64,000 nucleotides of DNA from Hirsutella rhossiliensis (taxonomy: Eukaryota; Ascomycota; Sordariomycetes; Hypocreales; Ophiocordycipitaceae), in assembly GCF_020360975.1 (NCBI RefSeq), contig NW_025408670.1, positions 2,170,001-2,234,000 on the forward strand, read 5' to 3'. Positions 24,553 through 36,250 of this stretch are shown here, in pieces. The notes beneath the pieces were generated by a model. That model made no database searches, was not told where the DNA came from, and saw nothing but the letters and a program-made list of their open reading frames with translations. A program made the translations under genes and the position numbers. The stretch's first letter is position 1; every line of letters starts with the position of its first letter.

Positions 24553-26169
24553 TTAAAATATTTATACTTATAATATAGCTATATATATATCCTTATTATC
24601 TTTAAGTTATAAGTCTTTATAAATATAATATATACTTTAAAACGTATAATATACTTTTATTTATTAGTCTTATATATAAAGACTTAATATAAAGGGATTA
24701 AAAAGTAACCTTTTTACTTAATAATAGCCTTTAAGATAGTCTTTTATATACCCCTTACTAGGTTTTATTTTATTTTACGGTTTATAGCTTCCTTTTACTT
24801 ATATATAAACTCTAAAAGTATTATTATATTAAAGAAAGTAAAGGGAAGTAGTATATTTTTAATATAAATCTTATACTTACTTACCTTTATAATAATACTA
24901 TTAATAAGGGATTACTTAAGCTTATAAGCTTATTTTACTTTAATAATATTACTTAGGTTAATCCCTTATAATATATCCTTTTATTTATATTATTCTTATA
25001 TTTATAATATCCTTAAGCCGACCTTACTAACTACTAAGTTAAAGGTATAGGGTTTATTTAAACTAAAGGTGATTTTCTTAAGCCTATACTATAATTATTC
25101 CTTTACCCCTTAAGTTAATAAGTATATTATTATATTTATCTTAAGGAGATATATTAATTAATATAAGTATTATATCTTTAAGCTATCTCTTTAATAAGAT
25201 ATAAAAAGGCTTACTAGCTATAGTATTTATTATACGTATAAGAGGTATAAAGCTTAGTAACTTTATATTAAATATAGTGCTAAGTAAAAGGGGTAATATT
25301 AAAATATCTATCCCTAGGCTTATTATTTTTAAAAGGAAAAGATATATATATCTATATAATCCTTATAAGAGCGTCTTTAATTCTTAATCTTTTAAAGTAT
25401 ATAATAGTAATAAGTCCTATAAGAAGGTAATTACTTAGCTTTTAACTATTATTTATATTATTATTAAATAAACTTAATACCTTAAAGGTTTTAAGTTCCT
25501 TACTATTTATAACGTTAGTTATAGCTATATCTCTAAGGATATTATAGCTATATATTAAAACTAGTTAAACTTACTCTTTTCTTTTATATTATAGCTTATA
25601 AACTTATTAAACTATATATTAGCTAATACTATTAGTTTATTTTATTTAATTAATAGTATCTATATAATATATTATTAAGTAGACTTATAGCTTACTAAGT
25701 AACTAATATAAGCTCTTTACTTAAAGGGTTATTATATCTTATATAACTTAATATATATTAATACTATAATTATTATTAAGAACGTTATATAGCTAAGGAC
25801 CCTTAAATATATAGTATCTAGTTTAATATCTTTAATATAATAATATAGTAGATTATTTTCTATTATCTAAGTCTATTAATACTTATATAGGCTTTACTAG
25901 CTATAATTATATAATTTAAATAGTATTATATTAAGTAAGTATACTACTCTATAATATATCTCTAGCTATAGCTCTTTTAGAAATTTTAAGTTAAGCTATA
26001 TAACCCTTACTTTTTCCTTTACTATTACCCTTAATCTCTTTATATAACTATTTTATATAAGTATTAAAGGGGCTAACTATATAACTTATATCCTTTTATT
26101 AGTTATATAATTTATATAATTTATTATTAAAGAGCCCTTTCTTTTATAATAACTAATATAGTTATTTTA
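24553..26169 (-). pseudogene. K3: minus-strand Copia pol relic (integrase C-terminal part to RT entry)
   Basis: Extremely AT-rich. On the minus strand from right to left: integrase end with YYRVVYLLN (about 25951-25898), LRVLSYITF (about 25820-25782), RAYISYLVSYKST (about 25717-25679), the linker block LANIQFNKFISYN (near 25590), and the start of RT with PLYQVFIYKTNKQKYIIRFK (about 24690-24632). These match the usual Copia order: AVYLLNRTP, HLRVFGC, RAxIGYLVGY and the VFxYKTN...IxRFKAR entry to RT. The integrase core continues at 34066 after LINE-B. RT is cut by the LINE-A tail. At least one frame change is present. K3 differs from families C and K2. Confidence 0.72.
26155..26169. repeat. Target-site duplication of LINE-B (AATATAGTTATTTTA), left copy
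   Basis: The same 15 bases stand at 34051-34065 directly after the TAA tail. A perfect 15-bp duplication of this kind is typical of LINE integration and fixes both ends of the element. Confidence 0.9.
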
Positions 26170-26454
26170 TATAGCTAGAAAAAAACTTCTTATAAAACTA
26201 ATATATACCCGCGGTAGGTATATATCGCGATTAAAATACTAACTAATACTAAGAATTAATTTAGCGGTATTAATTACCCTTAATAATAATACTATACTAA
26301 GGCTAAGGGGTAGGTAAATATAGTAGCGGCTATTAACGTATTAAGCTTAACTAGAGCGTATAGCGTAAAGAGACGCTACCTAAATTTATATACCTTAATA
26401 AGGCGAGTTAATAAACCTAAAGTAGCGATACGATACTAGCTTAGGCGCCGAGCG

Positions 26455-27690
26455 ACCTTATAGAAAAAGCGGTATATAATAAACTCGCGGGCTTTATCCT
26501 AAGCGTATAGTTTAGTAAGGTATAGGCAGTAGTCGAATAGCTCTCTAGGGTAAAGAGCCGCGCTAGTAGCGCGTCGTTAGCGGTACTCTATATAGATAAG
26601 AGCTTTAAGACGACGATCTAAGAAGTAATTAAGGAGGTAGTTAAGGAAGAACTTTACCTAGGTATCGCTTTAGGCCTAGGGGGTCTTAAGTAAATATAGG
26701 CCGCGGTTATAGCCGAGACTAAAGGACCGACTTAATATAAAGCTATAGTAAAATAGGTCCTACCGCGCTATAAATATAAGATTATTATAGTCTTTACTAA
26801 GGCGCCGCTTAAAATCCTAAGCTATAAACTAAAAGATATAGTAAAGGCGGTAAATACGGCCTTAAAAGCTATAAGCGCTATAGCGGTAAGGTGCCTTTAA
26901 GGCGGAGATATCGCGGTTATATTTAATACTATAGTAAGAGCCTATTAAAAGGACTAAGGCTAAGTTAAGGCTATATTTAGACTAGAGGCTATAATTACCT
27001 ATTATATATATATAGTAGTTACTAAGAATATCCTTTTAAGGGTAGCGATAGTAAATAAGGAGCGATTACTTTATAAGATTATAGAGGTAAATAAAGTTAA
27101 GGTCTTCTAGGCCTAGGCGCTACGCCCCTAATCTAAGATATCGATAGTAATAACTATACTTATTAAGGTTAGTAGCTTAAAGGAGGCTAATAAGCTCTAT
27201 AACCTAAGCTTAGTCTTTAAAGTATAAATCTTTTAATATAAACCCTATAATAAGTTAGTATATCTATAAAGGTACTATAATTACTATAAGTATAGCTATA
27301 TAGCTAGATAGTATATATTAATATAACTTTATAGCTGATATAAGTATATAGTATATAATAAAGGTAAGAATAAATATAAAGCTAAGAAGGGTAAAATCCC
27401 TTATAACTATATCTTATATTAAAGGGACTACTTATTATAGACCTAGACTTACCTTATAGCGAATAAAGCCTAGGAAAAAGCAAGGGAAAACTACCCGCGA
27501 CGACCTTAATAGTTCGCGAATACCTAGATATACGCTAAGTAATAAATACTCCCTACTATCGAAACCTAGGGCGTTCTTAAACTAACTATAGTCTAAAAGT
27601 AAGGACTAAGTAAACCGCGCTAAGATAAAAGGTCGAGCTTAAGATACCCGCCGGCTAGTAGGGCTAGGGAGGCTAAACTAAGTATAAATA
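26455..27690 (+). pseudogene. LINE-B ORF1 relic (Gag-like with zinc knuckles)
   Basis: Forward frame of about 400 codons. The N-terminal two thirds are Ala/Val/Lys-rich and helical (VIKEVVKEELYLGIALGLGG around 26610-26685). The C-terminal third holds CCHC knuckle remnants at about 27271-27312 (Cys codons now Tyr) and a second one shortly after, followed by a Lys-rich stretch (NKGKNKYKAKKGK, about 27357-27396). LINE ORF1 proteins bind the element RNA. The same frame is present in LINE-A' (52560-53670). The right end is cut close to the S2 insertion. Confidence 0.78.
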
Positions 27691-27701
27691 ATATTTATAG
27701 G

Positions 27702-27706
27702 TATAG
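27702..27706. repeat. Target-site duplication of S2 (TATAG), left copy
   Basis: TATAG occurs at 27702-27706 and 28399-28403, immediately outside the solo LTR. It proves insertion into LINE-B. Confidence 0.88.
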
Positions 27707-28398
27707 TATAAAAAGGTATAAGTAATAAGCATAGAATCGGGTAATTAATATAGTAAGCGGAAAGATCGGTTAAAGGAGTATAGGGTAGGATTTCGTCCGG
27801 AATTTATAACGAGTATATAAGGGGCTAAATAATATATTAAAAGAATAGCGTTATAAAGGATACTTATAAACTTATTCTATCTATTACTCTTAGGGAAATC
27901 CTTTATCTTTTATAGACTATTGCTCGCCTACTAATAGATTAATTAGTTAGCTTTCTAGCACTTTCTATAGTACTTAAAAAGCTCTATTTATAGTATATCT
28001 TCCTAACTTAATAGGTAGTCTAATTATAATATAATAGTTAACGTAAGACTATAGGTTTTAGTATAAGTAGTAGATTTAACTAGAATATTCTATGCCCTAC
28101 CTATTCTCGTATCACGGATATCTTTAGAACCGCTAAGCTAAAATAGGTAATAGGGTATCCGTTCTACTCGTAATTAACTTTTGCATTTTATATATATTTT
28201 ATTTTATTAGGATAGGCTTATCTTAACCCGCTTTTCCTAAAGGAAGGTATAGATATCTAGTAGAGGTCTTTATCTTTAAGGGTTATTCCCTTAGACTATA
28301 TTATAAAGCCTCTTTTTACTAGCTTATTTTATAAAGCCTCCCTATACTTATTATTTCTTTATAATAGTAAAATAGGAATATAAGGGTATATTCTTATA
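27707..28398 (+). repeat. S2: 692-bp solo LTR inside LINE-B
   Basis: Second copy of the S1 family (7059-7755), starting TATAAAAAGG and ending TATTCTTATA, with the TATA-box region conserved near 27815. No interior is left. It separates ORF1 from ORF2 of LINE-B. RIP is heavier than in S1: for example, TpG sites at 7370-7395 in S1 are TpA here. Confidence 0.88.
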
Positions 28399-28403
28399 TA
28401 TAG

Positions 28404-31400
28404 TAAATAAAGAAGCGCTAGGAGATAGAGCGCTTCCCTCCTTATATAGACGACCCCTTTTACCCTAACCCTACCTATATATAACTAAAAGTACTATTTT
28501 AAAATATATAAAAGAGATATAAGTTAGCTTAGTTAACGCTTTATTACTAGGCTAGCTTTAACTTAATAGTATTATAGGAAGTGGTTTACACTAGGAAGCG
28601 CCCCCTTAGCGGCGCTCATAGCTTAGTCTATAGGGAGGGGAGGTATACGCTATATATATATAAAAGGCTCGGGCTAAGGATATAGTCGCCCTAGTTTAGA
28701 CTAAACTAAAGCAAGGTAAATTTTAAGGTTAGTACTAAACTATAAGTAATATACTTACTACTAAGGGCTATAAGGGCTAGTACGTTATATAACCTAAGCG
28801 TAATTAAACTAAAGCACCTTATAATAATAGTAAGGGACTTTAATATCTATTACCTACTCTAGGATAAATATAATAGAACCTTAGATAGCGCGATATAACT
28901 TATATAGAAGGCGATAGTATTATAACTTAAACTCGCTACTTTAAAAGGGGAGTATATAAGATTTTTCTATAGCTAAAGGGATAGTACTATTAACCTAGCT
29001 TAAGTAACGCTAAAGACTAAGATATAGTATACTAGGCTTAACCTAGACCTAACTAAGTTAAACTATATCCCTTAGACTATTATATTATAAGTTAATACCT
29101 AGGCCTAGGTACTTAAACCGGCCCTAAGGTAAAAAGAAGAGGAAGTAAAGCTAGTTAAAGCTAAGAGGGTAAGGAGGAAGTATAGGCGGGAAAGGAGTAA
29201 GGTAAACTATATAGACCTATATAAAGCGTCTATAGTATAAAAGTAGACCGTCCGCGAGGTAAGGAGGGCCTACTAGCGCGAGTTCCTAGAGGAATTTAGC
29301 GCTATTAATACTAAGCTCTAAAATATAGAGAGGTAGGCTAAACTTTATAGTAAGCTACTACTAGAACCGACCTATATCCCGCTGCTAGTTAAAGAGGGTA
29401 AGGACTAACTAATAGAAACCTTTAAAAGGAAGGCTTAGATATTAGCTACTAAGTTCTTTCTACTAAAAGTAGGTATAACCTAAGGGCTACCTTAGCTTAT
29501 AGCTAAGGCGACTCTTATAGTCGACTAATAAATCTAGCTAGCCGATATTATAGCGGCGCTAAGTAAGATAGTAAGCTAGAAAGCAGCGGGTTTAAATAGC
29601 GTCCTCTTAGGGTTTATTAAGAAGTATAAACTAGCCTTAGTTTAGTAACTAGCTATAATCTTTAATGCCTATACCTAACTCTTATATTTCTTAGAACGGT
29701 TTTATAGCGCGAACGTAGTAGTAATCTAAAAGCTAGGTAAGAGGCTAAAGGCCTACTATATAGTAAAGGGATAGAAACTAATTTCCCTCTTACCTATAGT
29801 AGGAAAAGTACTTAAGTAGATACTAGCTTAAAAGATTATAGGAGCTATAAAGGCGAACGGTATCCTATTAAATAGATAAATAGGGAATAAAAGAGAGCGC
29901 TTTATAAAGGCGGCGATCCTATTAATAACGGAACTAATATACGCGACCTAGGCCTAGAAGGGCATTATATTATTCCTATAGCTAGATATTAAGGGCGTAT
30001 TTAATATAGTTAACTATAATAAGCTTATAAGGAAACTAGTACTTTAAGGATACCTTAGATAGCTAATAAGCTTAATATAAAGCTTTATAAGTGATAGAAG
30101 ATCGACCTTTTACTTTAATAAAAAGACCTTAAAGCTAACTTAAGTACTAATAAGAGTCCCTTAACGCTCCCCCTTATCCTTAATCTTATTTTTATACTAT
30201 ATAACCCCCTTATATAAGAGGCTTTATATAATTTATAGTATTTATACTATTAGCTTTACTAATAATATAAATATAGTTAGTATTAGACCTAATAAGGCTA
30301 TAATAGTAGTATACTTAAAGGAGGCCTAAAAGGTATATATAGACTAAGCGGCTAAGTTCGCGGTTACTTTTAAACCGTTAAAGAGCGAGTTAATATACTT
30401 TATATAAAAGAGATAAGCGATAATAACGCTAGTTAGCCTTAGGACTAACGTAGTAATACTAGTCTAAGAGGCCCGCTTACTAAGGGTTTAGGTATACTAG
30501 AAACTACGCTAAAAGGTATACTTAAAATAGCTCTAGGTAAAGATAAAGCGCTAGACTATAGCCTTAACTAGGCTCGCGTTATCTATATAAGGCTATCCCT
30601 TACTATGCTCTAAGGGAGTCTATAGTAAAGTAATCCGGTCCTTAATCTCCTACGCTATAGTTATATTTTATAAGATAACGCCTATAAAGGGGAAACTATA
30701 TAAGATCGCGCGGGACCTAGTATAGGACTAGTTAGCTTACCTTTAAGTAGTAATAGGCGCCTACCGCGCGACCTTAGTCTACTAAGTAAAAGCGGAAGTA
30801 TAGGTACCTATAATTAACCTTTACTTAAACTAAAGAATAATAAATACCTTTTAAAGGTTAAAGGATTTAGGGCTCCTAAGCTAAATTTAACGCGTATTTA
30901 ACGTAGTCGCGGGTATACTTAAGAGGAGGCGATACTAGAGAGTAAGTAGGCCCCTAGCGGCGCTACTACTTAGTAGGCCCCTCCTCGCGGAGGAGATAAG
31001 GGGGGTCTAGAGCTAGATAGGATTAAACGACCTCCTAGATAAAGCTAGGTCGCTTAAAAGGCTAAATAAGGAATAGGCCGCTTAATAGAACGCTAAGGAA
31101 AACGCGATCTAATAATACTAAACTACCCTTTACCCCGCTAACTTCCTACTATAGTTTAATAAGGCGATAACGCTAGACTATTATAAGGGCCTCCCTAAGT
31201 ATATTAGTATAGTAATTACTTAGATATATATAAGAAAGATTAAGCTTAACGACTTCCTTTTTAACTAATAGGTCCTTAGTATAGTCTCGCTAATATATAC
31301 TTATAAATAAAAATAGGATACTATCTACTATATAATAATTAACTATCTATTAATAAAGGAGGTAAGAGAGTCCCTCTTAATATAGGCCTAGGATATAGGT

Positions 31401-31650
31401 AATATAAGAGTAGGCCTTTAAGGGAAAAGGATAGTAGCGCCGCTAGTATAATAGTTCTTTTACTTAAGTAAGCTCCGCTAGTTCGACCTAGCCTAAAGGC
31501 TATATATAGATATACCGGATAATAAGGCTAGGGTCGCGCTAGAGATAAAGCGGCCCTAACTAAGACTACCTTAGCTAACTACCTCCCTTATTAAGGCGAT
31601 CTAAGAAAAGGAGAGGACTTATAATAATAAGTCTATAGTATTAACTAAAT
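28404..31650 (+). pseudogene. LINE-B ORF2 relic: endonuclease and reverse transcriptase
   Basis: EN: IVRDFNIYYLL (GDFNIHHPLWD before RIP) at 28825-28858 and TINLAQVT-like (TIDLAWVTP) at about 28990. RT: LQLDIKGVFNIVNYNKL at about 29978-30028, FYFNKKTL at about 30104-30128, and the catalytic loop FTNNINI (FADDINI) at 30251-30271, both aspartates lost. The thumb and C-terminal part runs from about 30370 to 31600 with a degenerate IIIN(C)P-type region near 31330. The EN N-terminus is interrupted by S2. I see no clear RNase H, unlike L1. Stops are TAA/TAG only. Confidence 0.85.
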
Positions 31651-31659
31651 TAAACTTAA

Positions 31660-33040
31660 ACTAAGTATAAACCTTACTACTTAAACTAAAGACTAAATAG
31701 AACTAATATAACTTAACTAAGCTAGCTTTAATAGCTATAGAACGTAACCTACTATTAAAAGACCGCGACTAAATAAGACCTAACTTAAAACTAAACTAAG
31801 ATAGAGCTAATAACTAGCCCTTAAACTATAACCTTAGCTTAACTTATTAGTAGTAATATCCGCCTTAGTATTATAGCGGGAATAATAAGACCCCCTTAAG
31901 GTAGTATATAGGGTATAAGAAGGAGTAACCTAAGACTTATAAGGAGTATAGGGACTACTACCGTTATAAGAAGCTTAATAATAACTATCTAAGCTTAACC
32001 TTAAACCTAAACTAAAGCTAGTTTAGACGGCTAGCTTATAAGATAAAGTAATAACTAAGGTCTATACTAAGGTAAGACCTATACTAACGGCGGCGCGGAG
32101 GCGTTCGCTATAGCTTATACTATAACTATAGATCTAATTAAGGTTAAGACTAGCAACGATCTTAGCTAAGACCGAACTATAATAATTATAAAGACGCTAT
32201 TAAATAAAGTTAGGAGCGTTAATAAGGTTAGTAGGCGACGTAAGATAGGGACGCTTTAAGGTAGGCTTAGCGTTAAGAGAACTACCGGGCTATAACTTAG
32301 CGTCGGAGCTAATAAAGGGTAACGTAGTAGGCTCCTATATTAGCTTTAAGATAACCGCGGGTATAGTAATAGTAGTAAACTCCTTAGCCTTAGCCTTAAA
32401 TAGACCCTTAAACGTAATAGCCGCTTTATTCTTACTTTTACCTTTACCTTTCCTTTTATTAAAAGGGGCTAGGGATAGACTAAGCTTAGTAAGGTTAAAA
32501 CCGCTACCCTTACTATTATAGTCGTTACTAGTAATAAGATAGAAATAGTTAGCGAGATTATTAACTACTATAAAAGTCTTTTAAGTAACTAAGAGTAACT
32601 TAGGCCCGACCTAAGCTAAGGTCTTAATAATATTACTAAACTTACTTAGGTGCTTCTCTAAGGACTTATATATATAGTAGGTATTATCTATAAAACGGGT
32701 AAAAGTAAAAGTAAGCGTCTTAATATTTTTAGCGACCGCGGCTAAACTAAGAGCGGACTTACTTAACGCGCCCTTACCCTTAGTAGTAGGAGCCTTCTAA
32801 CTAGTATATATATAAGTTTCTAAAGTAGTATAGTAAAGGCGCTCCTATACTAAGCCCTTAATAAGGGAGGGGCTATTAACCTTAAACTAAGCTTAGTAAA
32901 GGGTATAAGCGGCCTCCTTACCCTTAAAGGTAATTTAGAACTTAGATTAATACTAAACTTAGACTATACTATAGCGGGGCGGGGCTACTTACTTAGTAAT
33001 AAGACTAATTAAAGTTAGCGTAAGTAATATACGCTTTAGC
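31660..33040 (-). pseudogene. Minus-strand reading frame of unknown function in the LINE-B 3' region
   Basis: About 460 codons on the strand opposite to the LINE ORFs. TAA/TAG are sparse in this frame (what Gln/Trp loss alone would give) but very dense in all forward frames, which argues that this is the coding strand. Visible blocks from the N-terminal side: ITFKGKEAAYTLY (about 32938-32900), KSALSLAAVAKNIKTLTF (about 32765-32710), KSLEKHLSKFSNIIKTLA (about 32665-32612), NYFYLITSNDYNSKGSG (about 32550-32500), a basic run NKRKGKGKSKNKAAITFKG (about 32462-32405), and a Ser/Tyr/Leu-rich C-terminal half. A Lys/Gly-rich basic run can serve as a nuclear-localisation or nucleic-acid-binding segment. 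I recognise no family. LINE-A carries the same frame. Confidence 0.52.
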
Positions 33041-34050
33041 TTTTATAGCTAGTAAATTTAGTAAAAAGTACTAAAGGTAAGACCGACCTAAGATAAGACT
33101 AAGACTAATACTTATAGGACTAGTTTTAATAGCTAGCGAAGGACTTATAAGTAAGCTCGCTAGTAAGGCGCTTAATATATATAAAATAAAGGATAGAGCG
33201 TTCCGATCCCGCTATAGTAGTAACTTTCTTATAAGGAGGGGGCTTTAAAGGAAGCGAGCCGCTACTACTTAAGTTAGCTTCTTAGTTAAATATAGTAACG
33301 TAATAATAGTAAACGAACTAAAAGTAGTACTAAAGAGAACTAAGGATATAGAAACGATATAAGTAAGGAACTAAGGCTTATAAAAGAGATAATAAATAAA
33401 GAGGTAGGAAGAGATAGGAATAAAACTATAAGGGGAGGGCAGGTATATATATATACGAGCTAGGCGCGTGTAATTAATAACTATATAACCGACGGTAAAT
33501 ATAGGCTACCGCGCCCTTAATTAAGAAGTCGCGTAGCTAAACGGGAACCGATTTTCGATTAGCGGAGCTAGCCGACTAAATTTTAATTAGCCGGCCTTAC
33601 CTAGGAGCGACCTATACCTACGCCCGGCCTAGTAACCGGATATTACCTACCCTATTAACTAATAGACCGATAAGCTAACGCGACCGCCGCCGCGGCTATA
33701 CGGTAGTAATATAAGAGCTATAGAGAAGAGAGGCGCTTATAAGCCGAGCCCTTAAAGAGAGACTACTACCTATAACCTTAGGCTTAGGCTAGCGAGCTTA
33801 GGCTATAGCCGCCTAGGATAGTAGCGGCTATAGCTTAAGAGGGCCTATACTAAAATATAAATATATAGGAGAAGCCTATAGTAGCTAGCGTAAACTTCTT
33901 ATATACTATTACTATAACCTTATTTAAGGCGGACCTATACTAAAAAAGGGGAGGGTTTTCCCTTAAGTACTTTAGTTTTTCCCTCCTATTTAATATCGAA
34001 GTTCTAGATACCTCTAGCTAGGTCCCTAGTATAATCTTAATAATAATAAT
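33041..34050 (+). other. LINE-B 3' untranslated region and TAA tail
   Basis: About 1 kb shared with LINE-A 23546-24552. No coding frame is seen. It contains relatively CpG-rich patches (around 33470-33700). It ends in TAATAATAATAAT at 34038-34050, next to the target-site duplication. Confidence 0.72.
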
Positions 34051-34065
34051 AATATAGTTATTTTA

Positions 34066-34700
34066 ACTTTATACTAAGTCTTAAGTAATACTATAAAGTT
34101 ATTAAAGATATCTTTAATATTTATTTTTCTTTCTATTAAGTAATAAAACCTTATAAATATATTTATATAAGTAAATAAAGTAAAGTTCTTTTCCTTATTA
34201 TATACTATTATAAGGCTAAGGTAAAGGTTAAAGCTAACTTATACCCTTAAACCTTTAAGCCTTAAAGATAGTATTTTTCTTAAGACTTAAAGATAGTATT
34301 TTTCTTAAGACTTCTTTCTTAGCTTTCCTTATTATATATATTTAATAGCTATATATTATAAGGCCTTAAAGCTTAGTACTTAAGTAAGCTTTTAATAGCT
34401 TTTTTAGTAATCTTAGACTAAGATACTTAAGGCGGCGATACTATAGGTTACCTACCCCTTTAATTAATAGCTTAAGCGCTTATATAACTATAAATACCTA
34501 CTTATTATATTATAGAAGTATTCTTCTTATAAATTAACCTTTAAAGTTAGTTAGTTTAATATAAACCTCTTTTATAAGTTTTAAATAAAGGTATCTTAAG
34601 AGCTAGTTTTAAAATATCCTTACTATTATCCTTAGCTTAGCTAAGAAGATACTTATTAGTATTTTTAAGATAAAGTAAGTATTTAATAAAGTTATCTTTC
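34066..34700 (-). pseudogene. K3: Copia integrase core and pre-integrase relic (continues 24553-26169)
   Basis: Minus strand, from right to left: a Lys-rich pre-integrase segment (LSQAKDNSKDILKLALK with its Gln lost, about 34655-34605), then SLIIVYNKEKNFTLFTYIN and RKINIKDIFNNFIVLLK (about 34190-34085), which fit the first Asp region of a Copia integrase core. The core continues across the LINE-B TSD into 26169 and below. Where the relic ends on the right is unclear; the forward Gag-like relic Y begins by about 35000. Confidence 0.6.
34261..34310. repeat. Perfect tandem duplication, 2 x 25 bp
   Basis: Two identical 25-bp units, 34261-34285 and 34286-34310, each beginning CTTAAAGATAG and ending TTCTTAAGA, inside K3. 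They carry no mutational difference, so the duplication is young or arose after RIP. Replication slippage is the simplest origin. It adds 25 bp, shifting the K3 frame by one. Confidence 0.9.
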
Positions 34701-34999
34701 TACTATTAATTATAGGGATAACTACTATTCTTATTCCTTATACCTTAAAGGTTTAGTATTTAACCTAGACTTTATTATTAGAACCCTACTTAAAGGTTCC
34801 TTCTTAGAACTAACTTAGGTTATTAAAGAGGTTAATATTAGCCCTTAAGTTATATATTAATTTATTAGTAATTTAATTATAAGATTATACCCTTATAGAT
34901 ATTAAACTATTAAAGGGATAAGACCCTTAGCGCTTCCTATTTACCCCCCTCTTAAGTATACTTAAAGGCTTTATAAAAGCGCGGATTATTTAATTAAAT
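34701..34999. other. Transition between relics K3 and Y
   Basis: About 300 bp that I cannot assign. Minus-strand frames here still look partly coding (possible K3 protease region), while forward frames become readable to the right. No terminal repeat or TSD is seen at the boundary. Confidence 0.4.
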
Positions 35000-35752
35000 A
35001 ACTTCCTTTATTATAGTTAATTTAAATATTTATATTTCCCTTTAAAGTAAATACCGCTAGTTACTCGACTCTAATAAAGATAAAGAGGTATAAGGTAAAG
35101 AAATCTCTAAGACTTATATTAATAACCTAAGACCCTTAGAGCTATATATAGGACTAATAATTAAATAATTACGTAGTTAATTACTTTATTAGTTCTAAGC
35201 TATATACTATATATACTTTAGGTATATACTCTTATCCTTATTAAAACTAGTCTTTAAGGCGTAAACTTATTATTCTATTTTATTTATATAGTAATAAGTA
35301 GCTTTATAAAGCTAAGAATACGTAGAGGATACTAGTACTATTTAAAAACAAATCTAGGGATTTAATAATTAAAGTAGTAACTACCTTAATAGCTAGAGTT
35401 AAGGACTTAATAAGGTAATAGGCTTACTAAGAAATAAATAATTAAATAATACCTTTACTAATAGTAAAGGAAAAGTAATAAGCTAATACTAAAAAGCCCT
35501 AAGCTTTTATTATTAGCCTTATAACCCTTAATACTAGCGACTTAATTAAGAAACTATAATCCTTATATAATACTTTAAAAGATATAAATAATAATAATAG
35601 CTTTATCTAAACTATTTTAAAACCTTACTAAGACCTCTTACTTATATATATACTAATAATACTAATATAGGTATTAATAAAAGATACCTTAATAACCTTA
35701 ACCTTAGCTCTCTTTTATATAATAGCTTATAAAAAACGCTTACCTTCCTTTA
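35000..35752 (+). pseudogene. Y: forward Gag-like relic, N-terminal part
   Basis: Forward frame rich in Lys, Ile, Asn and Leu with moderate TAA/TAG density, including FKNKSRDLIIKVVTTLIARV (about 35345-35405) and SDLIKKLQSLYNTLKDINNN (about 35540-35600). It is cut by the 5' LTR of G2 at 35753 and resumes at 50866 beyond the 3' LTR. The minus strand here gives only hydrophobic, stop-rich frames. The protein is not identified on its own; the Gag label comes from the zinc-knuckle remnant at the far end of the continuation. Confidence 0.45.
35748..35752. repeat. Target-site duplication of G2 (CTTTA), left copy
   Basis: CTTTA stands at 35748-35752 and at 50861-50865, outside two 257-bp LTRs that lie 14.6 kb apart. 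This links both LTRs as ends of one element. Confidence 0.85.
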
Positions 35753-36009
35753 TATAAGAGTGCTACTAAGAAGTATAGGCTAATAAAGTACTTAGGTATA
35801 TAGTACTAATATATCGGTAGGGTATTAGTAAGGAATTATACCTACCTTAGTAATATATTATAAACTACTTACTTTTTTAATAAAAGAGGAAAAATCCCTC
35901 TTCTTATAAGCTTTAGTCTTATAACGAGGAGAATATAATATATATAGTATAGTACCTCTAGCTATCTTTACTACCTAACTAATTATACTATAATATATAT
36001 TTCCTTATA
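35753..36009 (+). repeat. G2 5' LTR (257 bp)
   Basis: Starts TATAAGAGTGC and ends TTCCTTATA (TG...CA ends after RIP). Same length and near-identical to 50604-50860. It contains an internal inverted motif around AGGGATTTTTCCTC-like sequence (about 35885-35905) that may fold as a polyadenylation or terminator hairpin. Confidence 0.88.
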
Positions 36010-36250
36010 ATTTCTAAAGCTTTCCTTTTTAATTACTTAGTAAAGATAGTTACTTAAAGAAAACTATATAACGCTCTTATAGCGCAAAGTAGTAGTTAAC
36101 TAGTTAAGGCCTCTTTATTATATATATTAAGTATTTACTTAAGATATAAAGAATAGGAAGATATATTATTAAAATAGACCCCTACTATAAATAGTATTAT
36201 AACTATATTAAAGATATCGCTACTTATAAGTATAAGATAACCGTCTTATA
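36010..36250 (+). other. G2 leader
   Basis: Sequence between the 5' LTR and the readable start of gag. A primer-binding site must lie at its left end (ATTTCTAAAGC...), but I cannot assign a tRNA to it after RIP. Confidence 0.5.

Larger units (their letters stand above)
26170..34050 (+). mobile_element. LINE-B: full-length Tad1-like LINE with a nested solo LTR
   Basis: From TATAGCTAGAAAAAAAC at the left to the (TAA)n tail at 34032-34050, flanked by a 15-bp duplication. Without the solo LTR S2 and its extra TSD copy (697 bp) it measures about 7.18 kb. It holds ORF1, ORF2 (EN and RT), a long 3' region with a minus-strand frame, and the tail. It is the least mutated LINE of this family here and keeps many CpG sites. 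It is inserted in Copia relic K3. Confidence 0.92.

Noticed and set aside
28560..28640. Possible intact host island because GTGGTTTACAC and CTCAT keep CpA/TpG
   Set aside because: It lies inside LINE-B between S2 and the endonuclease relic, with no separate frame. It is more likely a locally less mutated patch of the LINE.
31660..33040. Forward-strand Gln-rich C-terminal extension of LINE-B ORF2
   Set aside because: It would require an implausibly high Gln/Trp share to explain the TAA/TAG density. The minus-strand frame in the same stretch needs only a normal share.
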